NCBI GenBank assembly: GCA_938092065.1
Contig: CALKND010000004.1
Span: forward strand, 1-64,000
From: an uncultured Rhodospirillales bacterium
Lineage (GTDB): Bacteria; Pseudomonadota; Alphaproteobacteria; Rhodospirillales; JABHCV01
Reading direction: 5' to 3'
DNA: 64,000 nucleotides
In this document: positions 29,015 through 37,539 of the stretch, piece by piece
Numbering within the stretch: the first letter of the stretch is position 1
Layout: each line of letters starts with the position of its first letter
The notes under the pieces: model-generated
What the model was told of the DNA's origin: nothing
The model's database searches: none
Seen by the model: only the letters and a program-made list of their open reading frames with translations
Made by a program: the position numbers and the translations under genes

Positions 29015-29989
29015 ATGATGTATCTATATGTTTTGCTTGGTTTTATTTTTCTTACGGGTAGTGCCGATATTTTAGTTCGTGGTGCTGTTGGCCTCGCTCG
29101 CAGACTAGATATTCCACCTCTAGTTATCGGCATGACTATTGTTGCATTTGGAACCTCTCTGCCAGAATTCCTTGTAAGCATGGATGCAGCACTGGCTGGA
29201 TCATCTGCCATGGCACTGGGAAATATTGTAGGCTCAAATTTGGCAAATATGCTGCTGATTGTTGGTGTTGCAGCTTTCCTAAAACCAATTCAGGTTAAAC
29301 CATTTGTTCTTCTTGGGGACTTTTTGGTTTTGCTTGGTAGCAGCGCACTATTTATCTTGTTTTGTTGGCATGGCCCTGTCGGGCGTATGCAAGGTGGACT
29401 GCTATTGCTGATTATGGCGGTTTTCTTGATACGCTCCTATTGGTCAAATTTTTATAAGGGTGGCGTCAGTGTGGAAAACAACTTGGAGGAAATTAAGAAT
29501 TTTGAAGGGCTTAAGTCCCTGAGTAAAATTTTGATGGCCTTGTTTGCCGGTTTAGCTGGGGTGGTAATTGGAGCTGATCTCATTGTCGATGGGGGCGTTG
29601 AAATGGCGCAGGTGTTCGGTGTTTCTGATGAAGTGATAGGCTTGACTGTATTTTCTATTGGAACATCTTTGCCAGAACTAGCGGCCTCAGTTATGGCTGC
29701 CATGCGTGGCCATCTTGATATGGCTTTGGGTAATGTGGTTGGCTCAAACCTATTTAATATTTTGATTGTTGTTGGTGGCGTTGCCATAGTCGTGCCGCTG
29801 GAAGTTCCTCAACAAATTCTTGACTTTGATTTGTGGTTGATGATGTTCGTGACCGTGCTGATGCTCCCTTTTTTTGTTGTTGGTTGGCAGATTGGTCGAG
29901 CGGTAGCAGTCATATTCTTAGCTGTGTATGTGGGCTATGTTATTGCTCAGGCTTATGGTATTTCTTCACTGGTTTTGGATTTTATCTGA
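29015..29989 (+). CDS. Calcium/sodium antiporter (CaCA family, YrbG-like)
   Basis: The integral membrane protein of about 324 residues has two inverted alpha-repeats, each with the ion-binding signature GTSLPE: VAFGTSLPEFLVSM in the first half and FSIGTSLPELAAS in the second. Each is paired with a GNIVGSN or GNVVGSN motif. This fits bacterial K-independent Na/Ca exchangers such as YrbG. Candidate starts are TTG 29012, ATG 29015 and ATG 29018; none has a good ribosome binding site, and ATG 29015 is chosen. It follows rppH directly. Ion preference is inferred from the family. Confidence 0.88.
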   Translation: MMYLYVLLGFIFLTGSADILVRGAVGLARRLDIPPLVIGMTIVAFGTSLPEFLVSMDAALAGSSAMALGNIVGSNLANMLLIVGVAAFLKPIQVKPFVLLGDFLVLLGSSALFILFCWHGPVGRMQGGLLLLIMAVFLIRSYWSNFYKGGVSVENNLEEIKNFEGLKSLSKILMALFAGLAGVVIGADLIVDGGVEMAQVFGVSDEVIGLTVFSIGTSLPELAASVMAAMRGHLDMALGNVVGSNLFNILIVVGGVAIVVPLEVPQQILDFDLWLMMFVTVLMLPFFVVGWQIGRAVAVIFLAVYVGYVIAQAYGISSLVLDFI

Positions 29990-30009
29990 ATTAATTAAAA
30001 TGTTGTGGA

Positions 30010-30780
30010 ATGAGTAATAGCTATAAAAACACTGTCTTGATTACCGGGGCAGCCAAGCGTATTGGCAAGGCTATTGCTCAAGGTATGGCCGCTGATGGTT
30101 GGCGGGTCGTATTGCATTACGGCACCTCCAAGGAAGAGGCAGAAAATCTTGTCCAGTTGATACGTGATAATGGTGGAGATGCAATCACACTTCATGCAGA
30201 TTTATGTGACGAAGAGCAGACAGGGTCTTTAATCCCAAGAGCTTTTAAAATGGCTGGCCCTATTTCGTGCTTAATCAATAATGCCTCACTTTTTGAAGAG
30301 GATTCTGCTGAGACGGCTAGTCGGGAGTCGTGGGATGCCCATATGCAAATTAATCTGCGATCGCCTTTCGTGTTAATCCAAGCCTTACGTGACCAGTTGC
30401 CGGCAGGCCTTGAAGGTAATGTTATTAATATTGTTGACCAACGTGTTAGGAATTTAACACCACACTTTCTCTCTTATACCTTAAGTAAAGCAGGGCTATG
30501 GACCCTCACCCAAACACTGGCCTTGTCTCTTGCCCCACACATTCGTGTTAACGCGATTGGCCCGGGTCCGGTGCTGGCCAATTCTAGACAAACTGAAGAG
30601 ACTTTTATCAAGCAATGGTCTTCACTCCCGCTAAACCGGAGTGTAGCGCCGCATGAAATAGTTGATGCTATTAGATTTATAATTGATGCCCCTTCTATGA
30701 CTGGGCAACTGATAGCCCTTGATGGCGGCCAACATCTCGGCTATTCACAAGCGCCATCAAGTGGCGGAGTAAATGAATAA
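30010..30780 (+). CDS. SDR family oxidoreductase, pteridine reductase/FolM-like
   Basis: This is a classical short-chain dehydrogenase of 256 residues with the NADP-binding motif TGAAKRIG, which matches the TGxxxRxG form of pteridine reductases. It also has an INNAS motif and the catalytic YxxxK in YTLSKAG. The usual catalytic Ser position is replaced in the NIVDQRVRNL segment by Asp, as in PTR1/FolM proteins. It is 33 bases upstream of folB, which supports a role in reducing dihydromonapterin or dihydrofolate. Activity on another substrate remains possible. Confidence 0.82.
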   Translation: MSNSYKNTVLITGAAKRIGKAIAQGMAADGWRVVLHYGTSKEEAENLVQLIRDNGGDAITLHADLCDEEQTGSLIPRAFKMAGPISCLINNASLFEEDSAETASRESWDAHMQINLRSPFVLIQALRDQLPAGLEGNVINIVDQRVRNLTPHFLSYTLSKAGLWTLTQTLALSLAPHIRVNAIGPGPVLANSRQTEETFIKQWSSLPLNRSVAPHEIVDAIRFIIDAPSMTGQLIALDGGQHLGYSQAPSSGGVNE

Positions 30781-30813
30781 TGAACAGGTTCAGATAAAAA
30801 GTGAGATTAGCTT

Positions 30814-31239
30814 ATGACCGTTAGTCAGATAGGACGTACTCAGTTGCGCAGTATCGCCGATGCTCGTGTGGCCATTCGTCACGTTTTTGTTCGTAACCTA
30901 GTTCTAAATTGCTCCATCGGGATTCATCAGCACGAACGTTTAGCCGTGCAGAGAATTCGTGTTAATCTTGATTTAGCCGTCCGTGAAGGTGAGACCAATG
31001 GTCAACTTGATGACGAGCTTGCCAACGTTGTCTGCTATGAAGGTTTAACAAAGGGTTTACGCGCTCTTGCCTCACGAGAACACGTAAACCTTGTTGAAAC
31101 TTTGGCCGAAGACGTCGCTGCCATGTGTTTGGGTGATGATAGAGTCTGCTCTGCTAGGGTTTGTATTGAGAAGCTTGATATTGTTAATGATGCAGAAAGT
31201 GTTGGTGTAGAGATTGAAAGATTCAATCCAGAACTTTGA
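30814..31239 (+). CDS. folB: Dihydroneopterin aldolase
   Basis: FolB cleaves 7,8-dihydroneopterin to 6-hydroxymethyl-dihydropterin and glycolaldehyde in folate synthesis. The 141-residue protein has the family core, including VLNCSIGIHQHERLAVQRIRVNLDL and the VETLAEDVA segment with the conserved Glu. An N-terminal extension of about 22 residues precedes the core. It lies just after the FolM-like SDR, and together they form a small pterin operon. No folP or folK is found in the window. Confidence 0.92.
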   Translation: MTVSQIGRTQLRSIADARVAIRHVFVRNLVLNCSIGIHQHERLAVQRIRVNLDLAVREGETNGQLDDELANVVCYEGLTKGLRALASREHVNLVETLAEDVAAMCLGDDRVCSARVCIEKLDIVNDAESVGVEIERFNPEL

Positions 31240-31319
31240 CAGTCATATTCATGCTCTTTACTCTTCCTCAATAACTCGTAAATCTTCTTTAAAATGCCTA
31301 GAAATTCATGCAAGCCATT

Positions 31320-31580
31320 GCAATAAATAGATTAATCAAATCTTGGTAAGTAGAGTTGTGCACAGGTATTGAAAACGTAATATTTCAATATGTTAAATAA
31401 AAACGGAAATTTCTTTTAAAGACGTAATCCTACTTGAATTAATTTTATCAATATAAACAAGTACTTATATAAATGCTCATTTTTTAGGCGAAGTGATTAT
31501 TTCCTTGTGATTTCCCACACTTTGCTTATCAAGGGTGGATATCCACAGTGTTATCCACAGTAATGGTGGATAGTTCTGTT
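31320..31580. promoter_or_regulatory. Cluster of DnaA-box-like sites beside an AT-rich stretch
   Basis: The 417-base gap between folB and uvrC holds a perfect DnaA box (TTATCCACA, 31551-31559), one 8/9 match (ATATCCACA, 31539-31547) and four 7/9 matches (31356-31364, 31511-31519, and reverse-strand 31534-31542 and 31565-31573). Five of them lie within 63 bases. A very AT-rich block (about 31381-31500) lies next to them, as in a DNA unwinding element. It may be a replication-origin-like or DnaA-titration element, or a DnaA-controlled uvrC promoter. There is no strand switch of genes here, and dnaA, hemE and parAB are absent from the window. Confidence 0.45.
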
Positions 31581-31656
31581 AAAATCAGAAATAAAACGGT
31601 AATTATTTATAATCGTGTGCGTTGACGTGGAGTAAGGTTTCGTCCAAATAGCACGT

Positions 31657-33561
31657 ATGGCAAAAAAAAACTCGATTACAGAAACCTCAAAAGCTTTTAA
31701 AAAGGGAGGAGCGCCCAAAGTTGGGGGTGTGCTTGTTATTGAAGCCTACTTGAGAACTTTGGAGTCCACGCCGGGTGTTTATCGCATGATCAATAGCAGT
31801 GGTGATGTTCTGTATGTTGGCAAGGCGAAAAATTTGAAAAAAAGAGTCGGCAGTTATACCAACCTGAATCGCCAGCCGACCCGATTGCAGCGGATGATTT
31901 TCGAAACACAGAGCATGGAATTCGTCACAACCCATACGGAAGCCGAGGCCTTGCTTTTGGAAGCCAATTTAATTAAGCGTTATAAACCACGTTACAATAT
32001 CCTGCTTCGCGACGATAAATCCTTCCCAAAAATCCTGCTGACCAGCGGCCACCAATATCCCCAGGTATTGAAACACCGTGGAGTGGAAAATCGTGAGGGA
32101 AGTTATTTTGGCCCTTTTGCCTCTGTTTGGGCAGTCAATGAGACATTAACTATCCTGCAAAGAGCATTTCTTTTGCGCACCTGTTCAGACAGCGTTTTTA
32201 GAAATCGTACCCGGCCCTGCTTGCTTTTTCAGATCAAACGCTGTTCGGCACCCTGTGTGGCCCGTATCAATGAGGCCGGATACGGCGAGTTGGTATCAGA
32301 AGCGCGGACTTTCTTAACCGGTGAAAGTCAGAAAATTCAGCGGGGCCTGGCAAAGCGTATGCAGGAAGCCAGTGACAATATGGAGTACGAGATTGCTGCC
32401 AACTATCGGGATCGCATTCGTGCGCTAACCCAAGTACAGGCTCATCAGGGCATTAATTTTTCTAGTATTGGCGAGGCCGACGTTATTGCCGCCTACCAAG
32501 CGGGTGGGCATACCTGTGTAGAGATCTTTTTCTTTCGTGATGGCCGTAATTTTGGTAACCGGGCCTATTATCCCTCGCATGCTGACTATGAGGATGCGCC
32601 TCATGTACTGGAAGCTTTCATAGGTCAGTTTTATTCCGGCAAGGAAGCACCCAAGGCCTTAATATTATCTCACATCTTGCCCAATCAATCGCTCATGGTT
32701 GATGCCTTGAGTGTCACTGCTGGTCGTAAGGTTGATATTTCTTGCCCTAAACGTGGTGATAAGATGAACCTTGTAGATCATGCTTTAAACAATGCCCGGG
32801 AGGCTTTGGGAAGGCGGCTTTCAGAGAGCGCCTCCCAACGCCGCTTGCTTGAAAGCCTTTCTGATGTTCTGGACTTGGCATCAGCCCCAGAAAGGATCGA
32901 AGTATACGATAACAGTCATATTTCTGGCACGAAGGCAATTGGTGGCATGATTGTCGCTGGCCCTGAAGGCATGTTGAAAAAAGCCTATCGCAAGTTCACC
33001 ATCAAAAATTTGGAGATGGTTCCAGGTGATGATTATGCCATGATGACAGAAGTCTTGACCCGGCGTTTTTCTCGAGCTCTGAGAGAAGACCCAGAGCGTG
33101 CTCTTGGCCAATGGCCAGATCTGGTATTGATTGATGGTGGTGCTGGACAATTAAGTGTTACGCTAAAGGTGTTCGAGAAATTGGGAGTAGAAGATGTAGC
33201 TGTTGCAGCTATCTCAAAGGGGCCGGACCGTAATGCTGGGCGTGAGCGTATATTTCTGCCCGGCCGTGACCCAATTTCTTTGCCTGCTCGGGATCCGGTG
33301 TTGTACTTTCTTCAACGTCTGCGGGATGAAGCACACCGTTTTGCTATTGGCTTTCACCGCCAAAAAAGATCAAAGGCTTTGTCTAAATCCAGTCTTGACG
33401 GGGTTCCAGGAATAGGGCCAAAACGAAAAAAGGCTCTACTGCATCATTTTGGATCTGCTGCTGCTGTTGAAGGATGCGGGTTGACTGACTTGGAGGCGGT
33501 AGAAGGTGTTAGTGGAGCAATGGCTAAGAAAATTTATGACTGGTTCCACACAGACGGTTAA
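31657..33561 (+). CDS. uvrC: Excinuclease ABC subunit C
   Basis: UvrC makes the dual incision in nucleotide excision repair after UvrA and UvrB locate the damage. The 634-residue protein has the GIY-YIG nuclease domain near 35-115 (PGVYRMINSSGDVLYVGKAKNLKKR), the UVR motif for UvrB contact (about 225-260), the RNase H-like second nuclease (YDNSHISGTKAIGGM) and a C-terminal tandem HhH (DGVPGIGPKRKKALLHHFGS). A short basic extension precedes the GIY-YIG domain. The upstream gap carries DnaA-box-like sites. pgsA follows after 41 bases. Confidence 0.97.
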   Translation: MAKKNSITETSKAFKKGGAPKVGGVLVIEAYLRTLESTPGVYRMINSSGDVLYVGKAKNLKKRVGSYTNLNRQPTRLQRMIFETQSMEFVTTHTEAEALLLEANLIKRYKPRYNILLRDDKSFPKILLTSGHQYPQVLKHRGVENREGSYFGPFASVWAVNETLTILQRAFLLRTCSDSVFRNRTRPCLLFQIKRCSAPCVARINEAGYGELVSEARTFLTGESQKIQRGLAKRMQEASDNMEYEIAANYRDRIRALTQVQAHQGINFSSIGEADVIAAYQAGGHTCVEIFFFRDGRNFGNRAYYPSHADYEDAPHVLEAFIGQFYSGKEAPKALILSHILPNQSLMVDALSVTAGRKVDISCPKRGDKMNLVDHALNNAREALGRRLSESASQRRLLESLSDVLDLASAPERIEVYDNSHISGTKAIGGMIVAGPEGMLKKAYRKFTIKNLEMVPGDDYAMMTEVLTRRFSRALREDPERALGQWPDLVLIDGGAGQLSVTLKVFEKLGVEDVAVAAISKGPDRNAGRERIFLPGRDPISLPARDPVLYFLQRLRDEAHRFAIGFHRQKRSKALSKSSLDGVPGIGPKRKKALLHHFGSAAAVEGCGLTDLEAVEGVSGAMAKKIYDWFHTDG

Positions 33562-33602
33562 GTTTTATTTTTATAAATAATAAATTTAATGTTGGAAAGT
33601 AA

Positions 33603-34169
33603 ATGTGGTTAAATCTGCCTAATATCCTAACTTTTTCGCGGATTGGAGCTATTCCCGTAATTGTTGGCTTGATGTTTTTGCCCACACCACTTGGAAATTG
33701 GTTGTCGTTCAGCGTGTATATCTATGCCTGTCTCACGGATTTTTTTGATGGTTATTTAGCCCGTGCATGGGAGCAGCAATCGGCAATGGGACGTTTTCTT
33801 GATCCTATAGCTGATAAATTGCTGGTTTCTGGTGTGTTGTTGATGTTGGTAGCTACAGATGGAATTTCTGGACTTTCAGTTTTGCCAGCTGGAATTATTT
33901 TGTTCAGAGAAATTTTGGTATCGGGTCTTAGGGAGTTTCTTGCCGAAGTTCGGGTCAAAGTGCCTGTCACTGTATTGGCCAAGTGGAAGACAACACTACA
34001 AATGTTAGCACTGGGATTTCTTTTGGTAGGGTCTGCGGGGCCAGATTTTGGTTCCGTAACAACGCTTGAGATCGGTATTGTTAGTTTATGGCTGGCCGCA
34101 ATTCTTACTGTAGGTACAGGTTATGACTACATGAAAGCTGGTATGCGGCATATTTCGGATACTGAATAA
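33603..34169 (+). CDS. pgsA: CDP-diacylglycerol--glycerol-3-phosphate 3-phosphatidyltransferase
   Basis: PgsA makes phosphatidylglycerol phosphate at the inner membrane. The 188-residue protein starts MWLNLPNILTFSRI and carries the CDP-alcohol phosphotransferase signature, DxxDGxxAR-x8-GxxxDPxxDK, as TDFFDGYLARAWEQQSAMGRFLDPIADK, with several hydrophobic helices. GGAAAG lies just before the ATG. The stop overlaps the mobB start by one base (TAATG). The order uvrC-pgsA is common in Proteobacteria. Confidence 0.96.
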   Translation: MWLNLPNILTFSRIGAIPVIVGLMFLPTPLGNWLSFSVYIYACLTDFFDGYLARAWEQQSAMGRFLDPIADKLLVSGVLLMLVATDGISGLSVLPAGIILFREILVSGLREFLAEVRVKVPVTVLAKWKTTLQMLALGFLLVGSAGPDFGSVTTLEIGIVSLWLAAILTVGTGYDYMKAGMRHISDTE

Positions 34170-34684
34170 TGAAGGTTTTTGGTATAATCGGATGGAGTGG
34201 CAGTGGCAAAACGACTTTAATGGTAAAACTTCTACCAGAACTCATTGGGCGTGGTTTTAGAGTCTCAACCATGAAGCACAGCCACCATAGCTTTGATGTT
34301 GACCGTAAAGGCAAGGATTCTTTTAGACACCGCCAAGCAGGGGCCAGTGAAGTTTTGGTTTCATCGTCTAGCCGCTGGGCTTTGATGCACGAACTTCGTG
34401 AAGATGCTGAGCCAGCTATGGAAGAGTTGATAAAACATATGACCGCAGTTGATCTTTTGTTGATCGAAGGATTTAAGGATCACAAATACGACAAGCTTGA
34501 AATCCATAGGGAGTCGACTGGAAAGCCACTACGCTGCACCGAAGATGAGGGCATAGTCGCAGTTGCATGCGATAGATCTATTGAGGGGCTTCATATACCG
34601 GTGATTGACCTGAATAAACCTGCTGTCATAGTCGATTTTATAGTTGAGCATTGTGAGCTGAAAAGGGGCTGCAAAAATGGCTGA
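34169..34684 (+). CDS. mobB: Molybdopterin-guanine dinucleotide biosynthesis adaptor protein
   Basis: MobB is a GTP-binding partner of MobA, which attaches GMP to the molybdenum cofactor. The 171-residue protein starts with a P-loop, GWSGSGKTTLM, and has the conserved KHSHHSFDVDRKGKDSFRHRQAGA stretch and the VDLLLIEGFKDH motif. Start and stop overlap its neighbours (pgsA by one base, moeA by eight), so it is translationally coupled in the Mo-cofactor group. mobA itself is not in the window. Confidence 0.95.
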   Translation: MKVFGIIGWSGSGKTTLMVKLLPELIGRGFRVSTMKHSHHSFDVDRKGKDSFRHRQAGASEVLVSSSSRWALMHELREDAEPAMEELIKHMTAVDLLLIEGFKDHKYDKLEIHRESTGKPLRCTEDEGIVAVACDRSIEGLHIPVIDLNKPAVIVDFIVEHCELKRGCKNG

Positions 34685-35936
34685 GTTTAAGGATGACTGC
34701 TTTGCTCTCAGTAAGGAGTTAATGTCACTTGAACTCGCACTGGAAGAACTTGAAAAATTTATTGAGCCGGTTGCAGGTGTTGAAAGGGTTCAGCTTGCTA
34801 GCGCTCTTTCTCGGTTTTTAGCAGAAGACGTTGTGGCAACACGTAATGTCCCGCCCCATGACAACTCGGCTGTGGACGGCTACGCGGTGTTCCACGGTGA
34901 TTTATCGAACAGCGAAGATACCCGTCTGCCTGTGGCTGGGCGCATTACCGCTGGACACCCATTGAAGACAGTAGCAAAAAAGGGAAATGCCTACCGTATC
35001 TTTACGGGAGCTGCTATGCCACATGGTACTGATACTGTATTCATGCAGGAAGACGTTCGCACCGAAGGAGCTGACGTTATTTTGCCTGCTGGTATTCAGC
35101 TTGGTGCTAATCGTCGTTTTATGGGTGAGGATGTTCGCATTGGCACAATTATTTTGGACCGTGGAAAACGCATCAGACCGCAGGAAATAGGCTTGGCGGC
35201 CTCTATAGGGTTAAGCGAGCTTATGGTTTATAAGCCGCTTTGTGTTGCCGTCTTTTCCACTGGTGATGAGATTTGTGATCCGTCAGCAGACATACGCAGG
35301 GGATGTATTTTTGATTCCAATCGTTACACCGTCATTGGCCTGCTTACTGAGCTTGGCTGTAATGTAACAGATCTTGGAATTCTAGAAGATGATCAGCAAA
35401 TAATTTGTGACGCCCTAAGTGGGGCAGCTGTGGAGCATGATCTAATTTTCACATCTGGGGGCGTTTCAGTTGGTGAAGAAGATCATGTTAGGCAGGCGGT
35501 AAAAGCATTGGGTAGTATATACTTCTGGCGACTAGCGATTAAGCCTGGTCGGCCTATTGCTTTTGGCACTATTGCATCTACTCCTTTTGTTGGTCTGCCA
35601 GGTAATCCAGTGGCAGCCATGGTCACCTTCATGCGAATTGCACGCATTTTAGTGCTGCGACTATCTGGTGCTACTGGCGATATAAGTCCCACACTGTATA
35701 AAGTAGCTGCGGCTTTCAGCTTCAAGCCGCGTGGCCAGCGGCGCGAATGGTTGCGCGCACATTTAAAAGTCGATGAAAATGGCTTCCGTTTTGTTCATCT
35801 ATTTCCAGCCAAAGGCTCGGGGGTGCTTATATCGATGGTTGGTTCACATGGCTTTGTTGAAATAAATGAAAGTGTTAAACAAATAAAAGATGGAGATCTA
35901 GTTGATTTTCTGCCTTTTAACGAGATGTATAGCTAG
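34677..35936 (+). CDS. moeA: Molybdopterin molybdotransferase
   Basis: MoeA inserts molybdate into adenylylated molybdopterin. The 419-residue protein has the MoeA layout: an N-terminal segment with PPHDNSAVDGYAV, the central MoCF-binding fold with FSTGDEI and TSGGVSVGEEDHV, and the C-terminal domain IV. AGGGG lies nine bases before the ATG. It overlaps mobB by 8 bases and is followed by moaD after 18 bases. Confidence 0.96.
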   Translation: MAEFKDDCFALSKELMSLELALEELEKFIEPVAGVERVQLASALSRFLAEDVVATRNVPPHDNSAVDGYAVFHGDLSNSEDTRLPVAGRITAGHPLKTVAKKGNAYRIFTGAAMPHGTDTVFMQEDVRTEGADVILPAGIQLGANRRFMGEDVRIGTIILDRGKRIRPQEIGLAASIGLSELMVYKPLCVAVFSTGDEICDPSADIRRGCIFDSNRYTVIGLLTELGCNVTDLGILEDDQQIICDALSGAAVEHDLIFTSGGVSVGEEDHVRQAVKALGSIYFWRLAIKPGRPIAFGTIASTPFVGLPGNPVAAMVTFMRIARILVLRLSGATGDISPTLYKVAAAFSFKPRGQRREWLRAHLKVDENGFRFVHLFPAKGSGVLISMVGSHGFVEINESVKQIKDGDLVDFLPFNEMYS

Positions 35937-35954
35937 ATTGCTTAAGGAGAAAGC

Positions 35955-36206
35955 GTGAAGATTTTGTATTTTTCATGGGTCCGTGATAGGATTGACCTGG
36001 GAAATGAAGAGATTGTTCTCCCAGAAAATGTGACCACCGTTGAACAGCTTGTAAACTGGCTTCAGTCGAAGGGTGATGGCTATGCCAGTGCCTTTGCAGA
36101 CCTTTCCATGATTAGGGTTGCGGTCAATCAAGAACACGTAAAGCTGGGTCATCCAATTGGTGAAAATGATGAAGTTGCCTTCTTCCCGCCTGTGACGGGG
36201 GGATAG
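35955..36206 (+). CDS. moaD: Molybdopterin synthase sulfur carrier subunit
   Basis: MoaD is the ubiquitin-like small subunit of molybdopterin synthase, carrying sulfur as a C-terminal thiocarboxylate. The 83-residue protein ends in the required double glycine (FFPPVTGG). It starts at a GTG with a good AAGGAG upstream. moaE begins 3 bases after the stop codon, so both subunits are made together. Confidence 0.96.
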   Translation: MKILYFSWVRDRIDLGNEEIVLPENVTTVEQLVNWLQSKGDGYASAFADLSMIRVAVNQEHVKLGHPIGENDEVAFFPPVTGG

Positions 36207-36209
36207 AAA

Positions 36210-36674
36210 TTGATAAAGGTGCAACAAAAAGATTTTAACTATAGCCTTGAAGTTGCTGCTTTAAGCGAGGGTAACCACGATGTCGGCGGTGTTTGCGCCT
36301 TTAGTGGACTGGTTCGTGACTTGGTGGGGGATAAACACATAGACTATATGACCCTAGAACACTACCCAGGAATGACCGAAAAGTGCCTTGCCGAGATTGA
36401 GGCTGAGGCTCATCACAGATGGCCTCTAGAGAAGACCCTGATTATTCACCGCTATGGCCGGTTGGAACCGGGCGATCAAATTGTTCTTGTGGCGGTTTCT
36501 TCAGTCCACCGAGAAGCGGCTTTTGATGCCTGTCGCTTTTTGATCGACTTTCTCAAAACAAATGCACCTTTCTGGAAGCTGGAATGTACAGGTGGGGATT
36601 CCAAGTGGGTTACCGCCAAGGATACGGACACACAAGCCTGCGATCGTTGGCTTAACGGCGATAAAAAGGAATAG
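36210..36674 (+). CDS. moaE: Molybdopterin synthase catalytic subunit
   Basis: MoaE is the large subunit that uses two MoaD thiocarboxylates to form the dithiolene of molybdopterin. The 154-residue protein holds the VGGVCAFSGLVRD segment, TLEHYPGMTEK, HRYGRLEPGDQIVLVAVSS and the catalytic lysine region FLKTNAPFWKLE. It begins at a TTG, three bases after the moaD stop, with the G-rich end of moaD as ribosome binding site. The next gene, a HAD hydrolase, begins at or inside its 3' end. Confidence 0.95.
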   Translation: MIKVQQKDFNYSLEVAALSEGNHDVGGVCAFSGLVRDLVGDKHIDYMTLEHYPGMTEKCLAEIEAEAHHRWPLEKTLIIHRYGRLEPGDQIVLVAVSSVHREAAFDACRFLIDFLKTNAPFWKLECTGGDSKWVTAKDTDTQACDRWLNGDKKE

Positions 36675-36678
36675 TACT

Positions 36679-37305
36679 ATTGTTTACCAGGCAATTTTTT
36701 TAGATTTCGACGGTGTTATCGTCGAATCAAAACAAATAAAAACTCAAGCTTTTCGCACGCTATATTCTAAACACGTGGAAGCACTTGATGATGTTGTTGC
36801 ATATCACATTTCCCATGAGGGAATCTCTCGGTTTGAAAAGATCCTTTATTGTCATGAGATTTTTTTGGGTATTAAACTAAGTGAAAACGAACTTGCTGAA
36901 CTGGCTGGGGATTATAGTGCATTAGTTAAACAGGTTGTTATCGATTGCGATAGTGTTCCCGGTGCCCTCGACTTTCTTCAGGCTAATTCTACCAATCTTC
37001 CTATGTTCGTGGTTTCTGGAACCCCGGAAGAGGAATTGAGAGAAATCATCGAAGTGCGCGGATTGAGCAGCTATTTTACCTCTGTACATGGCTCACCTCA
37101 ACATAAGGCCCCCATAATAAATGAACAGCTTCAACTCCACGGCCTTGACGGGGATCAGTGCCTGTTTGTTGGTGATGCTATGACAGATTACAACGCGGCG
37201 AAGGAAACCGGCCTGGCTTTTATTGGCAGGGTTGAGCAAGGTGGTGTTAATTTGTTTCCGAAGGGAACTACGATCATTAAGGACCTAACGCAGTTGACTA
37301 TCTAG
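36679..37305 (+). CDS. HAD family hydrolase with uncertain, non-canonical start
   Basis: The protein belongs to the haloacid dehalogenase superfamily, with motif I FLDFDGVIVES, motif II VVSGTPEEE, and a motif IV region CLFVGDAMTDYNAA. It resembles phosphoglycolate phosphatase/beta-phosphoglucomutase-like phosphatases with a helical cap. The ORF track starts it at 36562, which would need 113 bases of overlap with moaE and 39 residues before the fold. No ATG, GTG or TTG lies in frame between moaE and motif I. An ATT at 36679 is 8 bases after AAGGA and gives a start in the expected place. The substrate is unknown; co-transcription with the Mo-cofactor genes is likely. Confidence 0.8.
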   Translation: MVYQAIFLDFDGVIVESKQIKTQAFRTLYSKHVEALDDVVAYHISHEGISRFEKILYCHEIFLGIKLSENELAELAGDYSALVKQVVIDCDSVPGALDFLQANSTNLPMFVVSGTPEEELREIIEVRGLSSYFTSVHGSPQHKAPIINEQLQLHGLDGDQCLFVGDAMTDYNAAKETGLAFIGRVEQGGVNLFPKGTTIIKDLTQLTI

Positions 37306-37539
37306 CATGGGGCTAAAAGAAGGAAGCAAAGCCGTATGATAACAGAAAATGTGTTATTGGCGGCGGACCAATCAAGACTTGTAAAATATCAAGTTCTCGC
37401 TGTTGCATGTTGGCCCAACCATGGATTCTGTCTGCTGATATTTTGAATTCATTTGACGCTTTGACAATATTAATGAGGTTTTAACGTCAAAGTAAAAAAC
37501 CACTGTCAACGAATTTGGTGATTGAATGTGGCAGAAGCT

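Noticed and set aside
31320-31580. Calling the DnaA-box cluster the chromosomal oriC outright
   Set aside because: Genes on both sides run in the same direction, hallmark origin neighbours are absent and GC skew could not be computed, so it is kept only as a candidate element.
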